Source of the DNA: Anaerolineae bacterium
GTDB taxonomy: Bacteria > Chloroflexota > Anaerolineae > 4572-78 > J111
Assembly: GCA_022071955.1 (NCBI GenBank)
Contig: JAJVIM010000005.1
Location: forward strand, 124,001 to 188,000
Direction of reading: 5' to 3'
DNA: 64,000 bases
A program made the position numbers and the translations under genes. The notes under the pieces are model-generated. The model saw only the letters and a list, made by a program, of their open reading frames with translations. It had not been told where the DNA came from and searched no databases. This document shows, in pieces, positions 25,101 to 33,367 of this stretch (positions are counted from its first letter, which is position 1; every line of letters begins with the position of its first letter).

Positions 25101-27530
25101 ATGGCTAACGTTCCTGCCAACCATCGCTCTTGTCCTCATCTTGGGCTGAAAACCGACCGGACCTCGGTTTTTATTGGGCCGGTTGAAGAGCATCGTTGTT
25201 ACGCGGTAAACAAACCTGAGCGGATTGATGTGAACCATCAGGCTGCATTTTGTTTGGCGGCAGCCTTTGAAGCCTGCCCTCGCTTTGTGCAGCCGCCGGA
25301 GCAAAAGCCCAAGTGGGCCAGTGCCGGGAGGGCGGATCAAAACCTGCCGCTCGTCCCGGTAGATTTGGCCGTGGGGCTGCCGTCGCGGTTTCAGCGCTGG
25401 CGCGCGGCCGTGCTGGAAAGGGCCGGGTTGCTGCAATGGGGAGTCTGGATTCTTATCGCCGTTCTGGCTGTGGCAGTTGGCTATGGTTATCTAAAAGTGA
25501 GTCGCTCGGTAACCGCCGAAACCATTCCGGTTGTTGAACCAACACCCATCAGCATTCCCACGCCATCGCCCCTGGCAGTGAAACCCGCGGCAACGCCTCG
25601 CCCTGCACCCAAAGCTACCGGAATTGCACCCAAACCTTCCGTGCCTTCGCCGACGGTTTCGCCCCGGCCGGGGAGCAGCCAGATTGCGCTTTACCCGCCG
25701 GGTAATGCCATCGGCTGGGTTTCCAGCCAGGACCCGCTCAACCATTTTGGTGACCGCAACCTGCACGCCGGCACTTTCGAAGGCAAAACTTACCACGGTG
25801 CGTTGCAATTTAGCCTGACCACGCTCCCACCGGGAGCTAAGATTGAACAGGCCACGCTGGAGTTAGAAGCGTTGAGCGCCGACAGCCTGGCCGCCAACGG
25901 AACGTGGATGCTTCAACTGCTGGGGCCGGAGCTTGACCAAAACTGGACACGCACTACTTACGAACAAATTCATAATGCGCCGTCGTTGGGCGTGGTCCCC
26001 CCGGAGTTAACGTCGCAGGATTTGGTGCCCGGGCAGGTGAACGTGTTTACCTTTACCCCGGCTCAGGTGGCCGAATTACAGCGGCGGTTGGAAAGTGGGC
26101 TGGTTTCGTTCCGGCTCGATGGGCCAACCCAGGTGTCCTCTAATTTATTCACCTGGGACACGGGCTACGGCGGCGGGTTTGGCACCCGGCCGGTTTTGCG
26201 CCTGGTCTACCAATTGCCGCCCACACCTTTGCCAGAGGTTGTTATCTTCACGCCTACACCGGTCAATGTTGTCACCATCGCTGCCATTGCCGCTACCGCT
26301 ACCTACGAGGCCACAACCATCGGCACGCCGACGCCCACACCCACCGAATTTGTAACGGCAACACCGCCGATTGTGGTTACGGATACGCCGGTGCCGGAGA
26401 ATACGGCAACATCAGAATGGGTGGCGATGGTGGCCACCGCCAGCAGTTTGCTTTCTACGCCGCCAATTACCAGTTTTTGGACCGCTACTCCCAGCCCCAC
26501 CGCCACCGCCACACCTACCTATGCCGTTGTTACCAGTACCCCAACCCCGGAAAATGTGTTGACGGTTGTTCCGCTGGCCGTAACCGCTACTTATGTGGCC
26601 ACCACCGTTGGCACCTACACCCCGGTGCCGGCCAACTGGATTACGCCAGAGGTGATTACGCCCGTCCCGCCGCCAGAAAATATGGCGACGGCACTGTACA
26701 TGAGTGTTTTAAGTACCGCCGAAGCCATTGCCTTTGGCACGCCCACGCCCACTCCGCCCAGCATCTGGACGGCCACCCCAACCCCAATCTTTATCCTGCT
26801 TGATGGCGAAATTCCGACCCCCCTCGCTACCGCTACGGCCACCGCTACGCCCCAACCTGTTCCCACCGAACTGGTGGGCAAAATCGCTTTCATGTCCAAT
26901 CGGGTGGAAGGGATGCCGCCGCTGGTGTACGTCATCGACCCGGACGGCAGCAATTTGGGCTTGCTAACTGATCCGTGGCCCTACATCCAGTCTCAGGCGC
27001 GGGATGTCTACTCCGCCGATAAGCGTTTCCGGGTGTTTACCAAAGATGTCACCATTTATAAAAATGTTGGCACTGGCGCTTTTACCATTGGTACGCCGCA
27101 GCAGGTACCGGCTGTCTTTTGGTACGATTCGCTTTACAAAGTAGAGCAGCAGCTAACCCATTTTGGGAACGGTTACGCTTATCTTGGAGTCTGGTCTCCT
27201 GCCGCCGAGCAAATTGCCTTTGTTTCTGACGACAGCGCCGACGACGAAATTTGGGTGGTAAACCGTAACGGGACTGGCCTCCGGCGGCTCACCGAAACCA
27301 ATGAAGTGTATAACGCGCAACAGATCGGCAAGGACACCTTCATTCCAGAGGTAAACGGACATCCGTCCTGGTCGCCTGATGGCAAGCAGATTGTCTTTTG
27401 GTCCAACCGCACCGGCCACCGGCAGATTTGGGTGATGAACAGCGACGGCACGGGCCTGTACAGCCTGAGCCGAACCGGCTTTGACGACTGGGACCCGGTG
27501 TGGATTAAATACACCGACCCACCCCCCTGA
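25101..27530 (+). CDS. Membrane-anchored protein: Cys-rich domain, DNRLRE-like domain, Thr/Pro repeats, TolB-like propeller
   Basis: 809 residues in a multi-domain layout. Residues 8-62 form a small domain with four Cys (C11, C33, C51, C59) in the pattern CPHLGL...HRCY...HQAAFCL...CPRF, which I associate with Chloroflexota proteins. A helix at about 113-131 makes it a single-pass membrane protein. After a Pro-rich linker comes a DNRLRE/CBM96-like beta-sandwich (about 190-375; YHGALQFSLTTLPPGAKIEQ, then ATLELEA). Degenerate Thr/Pro repeats span about 385-570. The C-terminal TolB/WD40-like propeller has AYLGVWSPAAEQIAFVSDD, HPSWSPDGKQIVFWSNRTG and RQIWVMNSDGTGLY. It probably binds or organises surface glycan. 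GAGGA precedes ATG 25101. Confidence 0.7.
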   Translation: MANVPANHRSCPHLGLKTDRTSVFIGPVEEHRCYAVNKPERIDVNHQAAFCLAAAFEACPRFVQPPEQKPKWASAGRADQNLPLVPVDLAVGLPSRFQRWRAAVLERAGLLQWGVWILIAVLAVAVGYGYLKVSRSVTAETIPVVEPTPISIPTPSPLAVKPAATPRPAPKATGIAPKPSVPSPTVSPRPGSSQIALYPPGNAIGWVSSQDPLNHFGDRNLHAGTFEGKTYHGALQFSLTTLPPGAKIEQATLELEALSADSLAANGTWMLQLLGPELDQNWTRTTYEQIHNAPSLGVVPPELTSQDLVPGQVNVFTFTPAQVAELQRRLESGLVSFRLDGPTQVSSNLFTWDTGYGGGFGTRPVLRLVYQLPPTPLPEVVIFTPTPVNVVTIAAIAATATYEATTIGTPTPTPTEFVTATPPIVVTDTPVPENTATSEWVAMVATASSLLSTPPITSFWTATPSPTATATPTYAVVTSTPTPENVLTVVPLAVTATYVATTVGTYTPVPANWITPEVITPVPPPENMATALYMSVLSTAEAIAFGTPTPTPPSIWTATPTPIFILLDGEIPTPLATATATATPQPVPTELVGKIAFMSNRVEGMPPLVYVIDPDGSNLGLLTDPWPYIQSQARDVYSADKRFRVFTKDVTIYKNVGTGAFTIGTPQQVPAVFWYDSLYKVEQQLTHFGNGYAYLGVWSPAAEQIAFVSDDSADDEIWVVNRNGTGLRRLTETNEVYNAQQIGKDTFIPEVNGHPSWSPDGKQIVFWSNRTGHRQIWVMNSDGTGLYSLSRTGFDDWDPVWIKYTDPPP
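26250..26800 (+). repeat. Four degenerate Thr/Pro-rich protein repeats
   Basis: Within the multi-domain protein a unit of about 42-50 residues recurs roughly four times. The unit starts read TPTPVNVVTIAAIAATATYE, TPVPENTATSEWVAMVATA, TPTPENVLTVVPLAVTATY and PPPENMATALYMSVLSTAEA. Each begins with a P-x-N turn, then about 15 Ala/Val/Thr-rich residues that may form a strand or helix, then a TPTP-rich stretch. Conservation is at the protein level; the DNA is not a simple tandem array. Confidence 0.6.
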
Positions 27531-27550
27531 TGCCCCAAGGAGGCTTTCAA

Positions 27551-27874
27551 GTGGCAAAAACAGACACTCCAGAAGTAGTGGCCCAAATCTCAACAGCCTC
27601 AATTGTGGTGGCTATCCCGGAGCAGCTTTCGACTGATCTGGCCGACGATGTGGTTATCCTGCATCTCCAATCCGGGATGTACTACGGTTTGGATGAGGTT
27701 GGCGCTCGGGTGTGGCAATTGATCCAAACCCCGCAGCGGGTCAGTAATATCCGGGACATCCTTTTGGCCGAATACGAGGTGGACTCGCCCCAGTGTGAGC
27801 AGGAACTGCTGGCCCTCCTCCGGGAACTGGCCCACCAAAAGCTCATCGATATCAAACATGAAACAGTTAGTTAA
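27551..27874 (+). CDS. PqqD-family RiPP recognition element (lasso B1)
   Basis: 107 residues, the full length of a stand-alone PqqD/RRE protein. It has the winged-helix pattern LADDVVILHLQSGMYYGLDE (the Y-G-L-D/N turn is diagnostic), then VGARVWQLIQ and helices ending HQKLIDI. Such proteins bind the leader peptide and present it to the B2 protease. AAGGAGG at 27537-27543 is seven bases before GTG 27551, so that start is preferred to ATG 27530, which precedes the site. Its 3' end overlaps the B2 gene by 17 bases. It is the first gene of the lasso cluster. Confidence 0.88.
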   Translation: MAKTDTPEVVAQISTASIVVAIPEQLSTDLADDVVILHLQSGMYYGLDEVGARVWQLIQTPQRVSNIRDILLAEYEVDSPQCEQELLALLRELAHQKLIDIKHETVS

Positions 27875-28301
27875 ATTTCTCAACCTCCCGGCCACCGACC
27901 GCGGTCTGCTGTTCCGGGCCGGGGTGCTGCTCGCTCTTGTCAGGTTGGGGTTGTGGCTGCTGCCTTTTCAAACTTTGCGCAGCTGGCTTTCAAAATCGAC
28001 TCCCGTTGCAACTGATGTGCCGGTCCGGGAGAACCCCGCCGTCAGTCGAGTCGCCTGGGCCGTCACGCTGGCCAGCCGTACCATCCCGCGGTGTAACTGC
28101 CTGCCGCAGGCGTTGGTTACCCGGTTGCTGCTCAATCGGGGCGGTTATCAAAACAAGTTGCATATTGGCGTTGCCCGCGGCGAAGATGGGCGCTTGCAGG
28201 CGCACGCCTGGGTAGAGAGCGGCGGCCAAATTGTGATTGGCGACTCTGGCGATCTGTCGCGGTATACGTTGCTTTTGCCGCTGGAGGCTGGCCGGCAATG
28301 A
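27858..28301 (+). CDS. Lasso peptide B2 protein (McjB-like transglutaminase protease)
   Basis: 147 residues, the usual size of a stand-alone B2 leader peptidase. The putative catalytic triad is visible: Cys81 in RCNCLPQALVTRLLL, His116 in LQAHAWVE and Asp129 in QIVIGDSG. The N-terminal 75 residues are helical and hydrophobic, as in the family. It should cleave the leader from the precursor bound to the upstream PqqD protein. ATG 27858 lies inside the B1 gene, and the 3' end overlaps the cyclase gene by four bases (ATGA). Confidence 0.9.
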   Translation: MKQLVKFLNLPATDRGLLFRAGVLLALVRLGLWLLPFQTLRSWLSKSTPVATDVPVRENPAVSRVAWAVTLASRTIPRCNCLPQALVTRLLLNRGGYQNKLHIGVARGEDGRLQAHAWVESGGQIVIGDSGDLSRYTLLLPLEAGRQ

Positions 28302-30199
28302 GCGCCATTGCCGGGGTCTATTACCCCAACGGCCGGCTGGTGGAGCGCACCCACCTGGTAAAAATGATGGACAGCCTGGCCCATCGCGGCCCGAACCGGG
28401 TTGGCATTTGGCACCACAACGTGGTGGGGCTGGGCCAGCGACTGCTCTGGACTACCCCGGAATCAGTTGGCGAATTCCAGCCGGTGGTAACTCCGGCCGG
28501 CAATCTGGTGCTCACAGCCGATGCACGGATTGACAATCGCGACGAGCTGATTCGCGCCCTGGCCTTGCCCGCCGAACTCCCCGACAGCGCCTTGATTTTG
28601 GCCGCCTATCAAAAATGGGGCGAGCAGTGCCCGTCAAAATTGATCGGTGATTTTGCCTTTGTGCTTTGGGACGGGCGGCGGCAAATCCTGTTCTGCGCCA
28701 GAGACCCAATGGGGGTTAAGCCTCTCTATTACTACCACAGCCCGGGCCGGATTTTTGCCTTTGCCTCCGAGATCAAAGCGCTGTTGTGCCTGCCGGATGT
28801 GCCGCGCCGGCTCAACGAAACCAGGGTGGCGGATTACCTGGCCCGCTCGTTTGAGGATAGGGCGGCTACTTTTTACCAGGATATTTTGCGGTTGCCAGCA
28901 GCGCACAGCCTGAGTGTTGGCCGCGGGCAAGCGCGGCTCAAAGCCTATTGGTCCCTTGACCCCACCCGTGAAGTCCGGTTTGCCTCGGATGAGGATTACG
29001 CCGCTGCCTTTGGCGAGATTTTTACCGAGGCTGTTCGCTGCCGGCTGCGCAGCGCCTTCCCGGTGGCGTCCACATTAAGCGGCGGCCTGGACTCGTCTTC
29101 GATTGCCTGCACCGCGGGCAAGCTGCTGGTCGCCGGCGGGAAACAGCGGCTGCACACGCTGTCGGCCATTTTTCCCGGCCTGCCGGCGGAAGACCTGCCC
29201 AAAATTGATGAACGCCGCTACATCGATGCCGTATTGCAGGCGGGTGAATTTGACCCTCATTTTGTTCGGGCCGACTGCCTTAGCCCGCTGACCGAACTGG
29301 ATCGAGTCCTCTGGCATCAGGATGAGGCCATCACCGCGCCAAACCTGTACATGCATTGGGCGCTCTACGGAGCCGCCCGGCAGCACGGCGTGCGCATCTT
29401 TTTAGATGGCTTTGATGGCGATACCGCTGTCTCGCACGGGTTGGGCTATCTGGCAGAACTCAGCCGAACCTTCCGCTGGCCAACCCTTGTTGCCGAAGCC
29501 GGGGCGCTGGCCAGCCGTTCAAATATGCCCTTTTCCCCGCGGCAGATTATCTGGCAGTACGGTTTCAGGCCGATAATTCCCAATTCGGTTATTCGGGCCA
29601 GACGCAGGCTGAAAAATTATTCGCCGGTTGCTGCCGGCGGAGCCGTCAACCCCGCGTTGGCCCGACGAGTAAATCTGGCGGAGCGACTTCAGCAGTCGCC
29701 CGGAAACGGGGCCGGGCTGGCCACTACTGCCAGAACCGAACATTGGCAGAGCCTCACCGCGGCGCTCATTCCCTACACTCTGGAACTCGCTGATAAAGCC
29801 ACCGCCGCGTTTTCACTTGAGGGGCGCTACCCTTTTTTTGACCGCCGTCTGATTGAGTTTTGTCTGGCTTTGCCCGGCCATCAAAAACTTTCCGGGGGCT
29901 GGACTCGGGCCATTATGCGCCGGGCAATGGCCGGTATTCTGCCCGAAGAAGTGCGCTGGCGGTTTTCAAAAGCCAACTTGAGCCCCAATTTCAGGCGCAG
30001 GTTGCTGGCTGGTGACCGGGAGCTGTTAGATCGGGTCATCATCCGCGAACCGCACATCATAGAGCCGTATCTGGATATACCGGCCTTGCGCGCCGCCTAT
30101 AACCGGTACGCCTCGCGGCCAATGCACACAGAAGACGATGCCCAAACAGTGTACAGTGCTGTTGTTTTAGCTTTTTGGTTGAAAAAAACGGGGTTTTGA
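28298..30199 (+). CDS. Lasso cyclase, asparagine-synthetase-like (lasso C)
   Basis: 633 residues with the AsnB two-domain layout. The N-terminal glutaminase-like domain begins MSAIAGVYYP and keeps SLAHRGPNRVG and FCARDPMGVKPLYYY, but the catalytic Cys of class II amidotransferases (normally residue 2) is Ser. It therefore should not hydrolyse glutamine, as in other lasso cyclases. The C-terminal synthetase domain has the PP-loop STLSGGLDSSSIA (about 259-270) and FLDGFDGD. The expected reaction is ATP-dependent adenylation of an Asp/Glu side chain in the core, then attack by the new N-terminal amine to close the macrolactam. It is coupled to B2 by an ATGA overlap and followed 75 bases later by the precursor. 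Confidence 0.9.
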   Translation: MSAIAGVYYPNGRLVERTHLVKMMDSLAHRGPNRVGIWHHNVVGLGQRLLWTTPESVGEFQPVVTPAGNLVLTADARIDNRDELIRALALPAELPDSALILAAYQKWGEQCPSKLIGDFAFVLWDGRRQILFCARDPMGVKPLYYYHSPGRIFAFASEIKALLCLPDVPRRLNETRVADYLARSFEDRAATFYQDILRLPAAHSLSVGRGQARLKAYWSLDPTREVRFASDEDYAAAFGEIFTEAVRCRLRSAFPVASTLSGGLDSSSIACTAGKLLVAGGKQRLHTLSAIFPGLPAEDLPKIDERRYIDAVLQAGEFDPHFVRADCLSPLTELDRVLWHQDEAITAPNLYMHWALYGAARQHGVRIFLDGFDGDTAVSHGLGYLAELSRTFRWPTLVAEAGALASRSNMPFSPRQIIWQYGFRPIIPNSVIRARRRLKNYSPVAAGGAVNPALARRVNLAERLQQSPGNGAGLATTARTEHWQSLTAALIPYTLELADKATAAFSLEGRYPFFDRRLIEFCLALPGHQKLSGGWTRAIMRRAMAGILPEEVRWRFSKANLSPNFRRRLLAGDRELLDRVIIREPHIIEPYLDIPALRAAYNRYASRPMHTEDDAQTVYSAVVLAFWLKKTGF

Positions 30200-30256
30200 C
30201 CTTAACTCCCCCGGAAGATGAACCTTTTCCTGCTCACGGTTGAATGCAAATTTCAG

Positions 30257-30267
30257 AAAGGGGGTGA
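30257..30267 (+). promoter_or_regulatory. Near-perfect Shine-Dalgarno site of the lasso precursor
   Basis: AAGGGGGTGAT is almost fully complementary to the 16S rRNA 3' end and lies seven bases before GTG 30275. It fixes the precursor start at 30275 rather than the longer frame from 30218, and suggests high translation of the precursor relative to its enzymes. Confidence 0.7.
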
Positions 30268-30274
30268 TCGATTA

Positions 30275-30439
30275 GTGCAAACAAAAACACCAAAGCAACC
30301 AAAAAAAACCTGGAACACACCCCATTTGATTGTTCACGGTTCCGTTGAAAAAATTACGGGCGGCTGCAACAAGATGTACGGTTCTGCAGATGGGTTCACT
30401 TTTATGGGTGATTCAATTGTTTGTGCCAGCGGTAGCTAA
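30275..30439 (+). CDS. Lasso peptide precursor (lasso A)
   Basis: 54 residues. The leader carries W13-x2-P16-x-L18-x3-G22-x5-T28, the lasso leader pattern YxxPxLxxxGxxxxxT with Trp in place of Tyr. After T28 comes G29-G30-C31 and the core. D39 is the first acidic residue and D46 the second; the cysteines are C31 and C50; the chain ends A-S-G-S with Ser54 last. If the core starts at C31, D39 is position 9 and a normal nine-member ring forms, with a possible C1-C20 disulfide. If Thr is held at -2, the core starts at G30 and D39 is position 10, beyond the usual 7-9. The C-terminal Ser suits phosphorylation by the kinase encoded next. Confidence 0.85.
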   Translation: MQTKTPKQPKKTWNTPHLIVHGSVEKITGGCNKMYGSADGFTFMGDSIVCASGS

Positions 30440-30453
30440 ATCCTCTCGCAATT

Positions 30454-30487
30454 GAGCAGAGTATAGTCACTACTGGCTGGTCTGCTC
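30454..30487 (+). other. Hairpin between precursor and kinase genes
   Basis: Arms GAGCAGA (30454-30460) and TCTGCTC (30481-30487) pair perfectly around a 20-base loop, 14 bases after the precursor stop. No T run follows, so it is not a classical terminator. It could stabilise the precursor message or be fortuitous. Confidence 0.35.
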
Positions 30488-30551
30488 CGGGCAGAGGGTT
30501 CATTTTCCGAGGGAGTTAAGGTCGTCAATCCGGCAGTTGATCAGAGAGAAA

Positions 30552-31487
30552 ATGTTTTCATATATTGCTTATGGCTTGCGGATACAATCGGTTGTGCCCT
30601 TGCCGGAACTGATTCCCGACGCAACGGTTGCCGGCCAATACAAAACCGACGTGATGATTCGCTTTGGCAAAATAAACCCTGCCTCCCTGGGGCCAAAGCA
30701 AGCGTTCCGGCAAATTTATGCGGATAACCAACTCATCCGTCTCTCCTGGCCGGGGATTGGGCTGTTTTTGATTCGCAATGGGCGGGAAATCATTATTGAC
30801 CCCGCCCCCGGTGTCGATGAGTGCGTTTTGCGGCTGTTTATTTTAGGCTCGACTCTGGCGATGCTGTTGCATCAACGCGGTGATACGGCCGTTTTGCACG
30901 CCAGTACAGTGGCAATCGCCGGTCAGGCCATCGCTTTTGTGGGAGCCAAAGGAGCCGGTAAATCAACAATGGCCGCTACCCTGTACCAGCGAGGCCACAC
31001 CCTGCTCACGGATGATATTTTGGCCATCAACCTGGGTTCGGCCCGGCCAATGGTGCTGCCCGGTTATCCTCACTTAAAACTTTGGCCCGACACGATCGCG
31101 TCGATGGGGCACCGGCCGGAATCGCTGCCCCGCCTCAGGCCGGAATTGGAGAAACGGGGCTACCGGGTTGCCAACAGATTCGCCTCGACGCCGGTTCCGC
31201 TCAAAGGGATTTTTGTGCTCGGCCGGGGACCGGAGCTAAAGATTGAACCTTTGCGCCCCCACGATGCCTTAATTAATTTGCTGCCGCATTGGTATGGCGC
31301 TCGTTTTGGCCCGGACTTGTTGCAGGCGCTGGGGGTTTCAACGCATTTTCAGCAGTGTGTGGCGCTGGTAAAACAGGTGAGTATCTGCGGCCTGGAGTCT
31401 CCCGATCACCTGCCGGCGCTGCCAGAAGTGGCCCGGTGCATAGAACATCACGTTAAAGAGAAAAAATTTGACCGCCAAGTTCCGTGA
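30552..31487 (+). CDS. HPr-kinase-like lasso tailoring kinase (PadeK/ThcoK type)
   Basis: 311 residues. The C-terminal half is an HPr kinase/phosphorylase-like domain: H116 in AVLHASTVAI, Walker A GAKGAGKST (131-139), LLTDDILAI (about 151-159) and the PGYPHLKLWPD segment common to these stand-alone serine kinases. The N-terminal half is a smaller, poorly conserved domain. Homologues in paeninodin-type clusters phosphorylate the C-terminal Ser of the lasso precursor, and the precursor here ends in Ser. ATG 30552 has AGAGAG just upstream and is preferred to TTG 30537. The 3' end overlaps the transporter gene by 20 bases. Confidence 0.85.
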   Translation: MFSYIAYGLRIQSVVPLPELIPDATVAGQYKTDVMIRFGKINPASLGPKQAFRQIYADNQLIRLSWPGIGLFLIRNGREIIIDPAPGVDECVLRLFILGSTLAMLLHQRGDTAVLHASTVAIAGQAIAFVGAKGAGKSTMAATLYQRGHTLLTDDILAINLGSARPMVLPGYPHLKLWPDTIASMGHRPESLPRLRPELEKRGYRVANRFASTPVPLKGIFVLGRGPELKIEPLRPHDALINLLPHWYGARFGPDLLQALGVSTHFQQCVALVKQVSICGLESPDHLPALPEVARCIEHHVKEKKFDRQVP

Positions 31488-33327
31488 CTTTACCCGCCAG
31501 TTGGCCTATTTGCCCCAAACGCTGCACCTGATCTGGATCGCAGCGCCCGCCTGGACGCTGGCCTGGTTTGTGATGCTGCTGGTGCAGGGGGGATTGCCGG
31601 CGGCTACCATCTACCTGACCAAACTGTTGGTTGATGGTCTGGAGGTGGCGCTGGACGCGCCCGGTTCCGGGGAAAACATCCGGTCAGTATTAATTTGGGC
31701 CGGGCTGCTGGCCGGTTCTTTGGTGCTGACGGAACTGTTGCAGAGCGCCGGTGAATGGGTCCGCACCGGCCAGGCGGAATACATTCAGGATCACCTCCGG
31801 CGCATTATTCATCAAAAATCCACCGCTGTCGATCTGGCCTTTTACGAATCGCCCGATTTTCACGACCGGCTGGACCGCGTTAGAACTGACGCCAGTACCC
31901 GGCCGCTGGCCCTGCTTGAAAGCAGCGGCAGCCTGTTGCAAAACATCATTACCCTTCTGTCGATGGCTGCACTGCTGGCGCCATATGGCGTTTGGCTGCC
32001 GCTGTTGCTGGTGGTGAGTACGCTGCCGGCGCTTTACCTGATTTTTAAGTTCAACCGGCGCTATCATCGCTGGTGGGAGCAAACCACCACTGATAGACGC
32101 TGGGCGCAATACTACGACACCATGCTAACCCACAGCGCGGTTGCGGTTGAACTGCGGCTGTTTAACCTGGGACCATATTTTCAGTTAGCCTATCAGGGTT
32201 TGCGCCGGCGGTTGCGCAGCGAACGGCTGCAACTGAGCCGAGATCAGGGGCTGGCGCGGCTGGGGCCGGGGTTGATCGGCCTTGCGCTGGCCGGGGCAGT
32301 GATGGCCTGGATGACCTGGCGCGCGCTGAACGGCCAGGGCACGCTGGGTGATCTGGCCCTCTTTTATCAAACCTTCAATCGCGGCCAATCCGTGCTGCGC
32401 GCCTTGCTTGGCAACGTGGGACAAATTTACAGTAATACGCTGTTTTTGGGCAACCTGTTTGAGTTTTTAAGCCTGAACCCGCAGATTGTCAGCCCACCCC
32501 AACCGCTGCCCGTCCCGCCAGCTTTAAAAACAGGGATCCGCTTCCGGCACATCGACTTTCGCTACCCGGAGAGCGAGCGGCCAGTGTTGCAAAATTTTAA
32601 CCTGACTGTCCCCGCCGGCCAGATTGCGGCCATTGTTGGGGCCAACGGGGCCGGCAAAAGCACGTTGCTCAAACTTCTGTGCCGTTTTTATGACCCCGAG
32701 GCCGGCTCGGTTGAGTTGGATGGAATTGACATTCGCCGTCTGCCGGTTGAGGAACTTCGGCGTCAGATTTCGGTGTTGTTCCAGTTTCCCGTTTTTTATC
32801 AGGCCACCGTCAGCCAGAATATCGCGCTGGGCGATATTTCTGCCACGCCAACCCCGGCCGAGATTGAAGCCGCGGCCCGCGGCGCGGGCGCTCACGAGAT
32901 CATCGCCCGGTTGCCGCAGGGCTATGATACGCTGCTCGGCAAGTGGTTTGCCAGCGGCGCCGAACTGAGCGGCGGTGAATGGCAGCGGATTGCTTTAGCC
33001 CGCGCTTTTCTGCGCCGGTCGCCGATTGTTGTTTTGGATGAACCCACCAGTTTTATGGATTCCTGGGCCGAAGCCCAATGGCTGGAACGGTTTCGCGACC
33101 TTGTTCACGGCCGAACAACCATCATCATTACCCATCGCTTCACCACCGCCATGCGGGCCGACGTGATTCACGTGATGCAGCAGGGGCAGCTTGTTGAATC
33201 GGGCAGCCATACCGAGCTGCTGGCCCGGGGTGGTTTGTACGCTCAATCCTGGCTGGCCCAGATGCAGGCCAGTACCGACTCGCCCACCCAGGCTCCCCAG
33301 CCTGCAACGGTTGCTTACTCATTTTAG
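31468..33327 (+). CDS. Lasso peptide ABC exporter (lasso D)
   Basis: 619 residues: a fused exporter half-transporter. About six helices lie in residues 20-330, then an ATPase domain with Walker A VGANGAGKST (390-399), Q-loop LFQFPVFYQ, signature LSGGEWQRIALARA (500-513) and Walker B IVVLDEPTSF. No N-terminal C39 peptidase domain is present, as expected where B2 removes the leader. It probably exports, and gives immunity to, the mature peptide. The start is TTG 31468 inside the kinase gene, with AAAGAG upstream. Confidence 0.88.
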   Translation: MTAKFRDFTRQLAYLPQTLHLIWIAAPAWTLAWFVMLLVQGGLPAATIYLTKLLVDGLEVALDAPGSGENIRSVLIWAGLLAGSLVLTELLQSAGEWVRTGQAEYIQDHLRRIIHQKSTAVDLAFYESPDFHDRLDRVRTDASTRPLALLESSGSLLQNIITLLSMAALLAPYGVWLPLLLVVSTLPALYLIFKFNRRYHRWWEQTTTDRRWAQYYDTMLTHSAVAVELRLFNLGPYFQLAYQGLRRRLRSERLQLSRDQGLARLGPGLIGLALAGAVMAWMTWRALNGQGTLGDLALFYQTFNRGQSVLRALLGNVGQIYSNTLFLGNLFEFLSLNPQIVSPPQPLPVPPALKTGIRFRHIDFRYPESERPVLQNFNLTVPAGQIAAIVGANGAGKSTLLKLLCRFYDPEAGSVELDGIDIRRLPVEELRRQISVLFQFPVFYQATVSQNIALGDISATPTPAEIEAAARGAGAHEIIARLPQGYDTLLGKWFASGAELSGGEWQRIALARAFLRRSPIVVLDEPTSFMDSWAEAQWLERFRDLVHGRTTIIITHRFTTAMRADVIHVMQQGQLVESGSHTELLARGGLYAQSWLAQMQASTDSPTQAPQPATVAYSF

Positions 33328-33367
33328 CTACGGTTGAATCAAAACCACAAGTAACTGAAAAGTCGCT

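Noticed and set aside
26250..26800. DNA tandem repeat or CRISPR-like array
   Set aside because: The periodicity is at the protein level with unequal unit lengths; the DNA units differ too much and there are no constant repeats with spacers.
30454..30487. Hairpin as a terminator after the lasso precursor
   Set aside because: No T run follows the 7-bp stem and the kinase gene downstream belongs to the same cluster; kept only as a hairpin.
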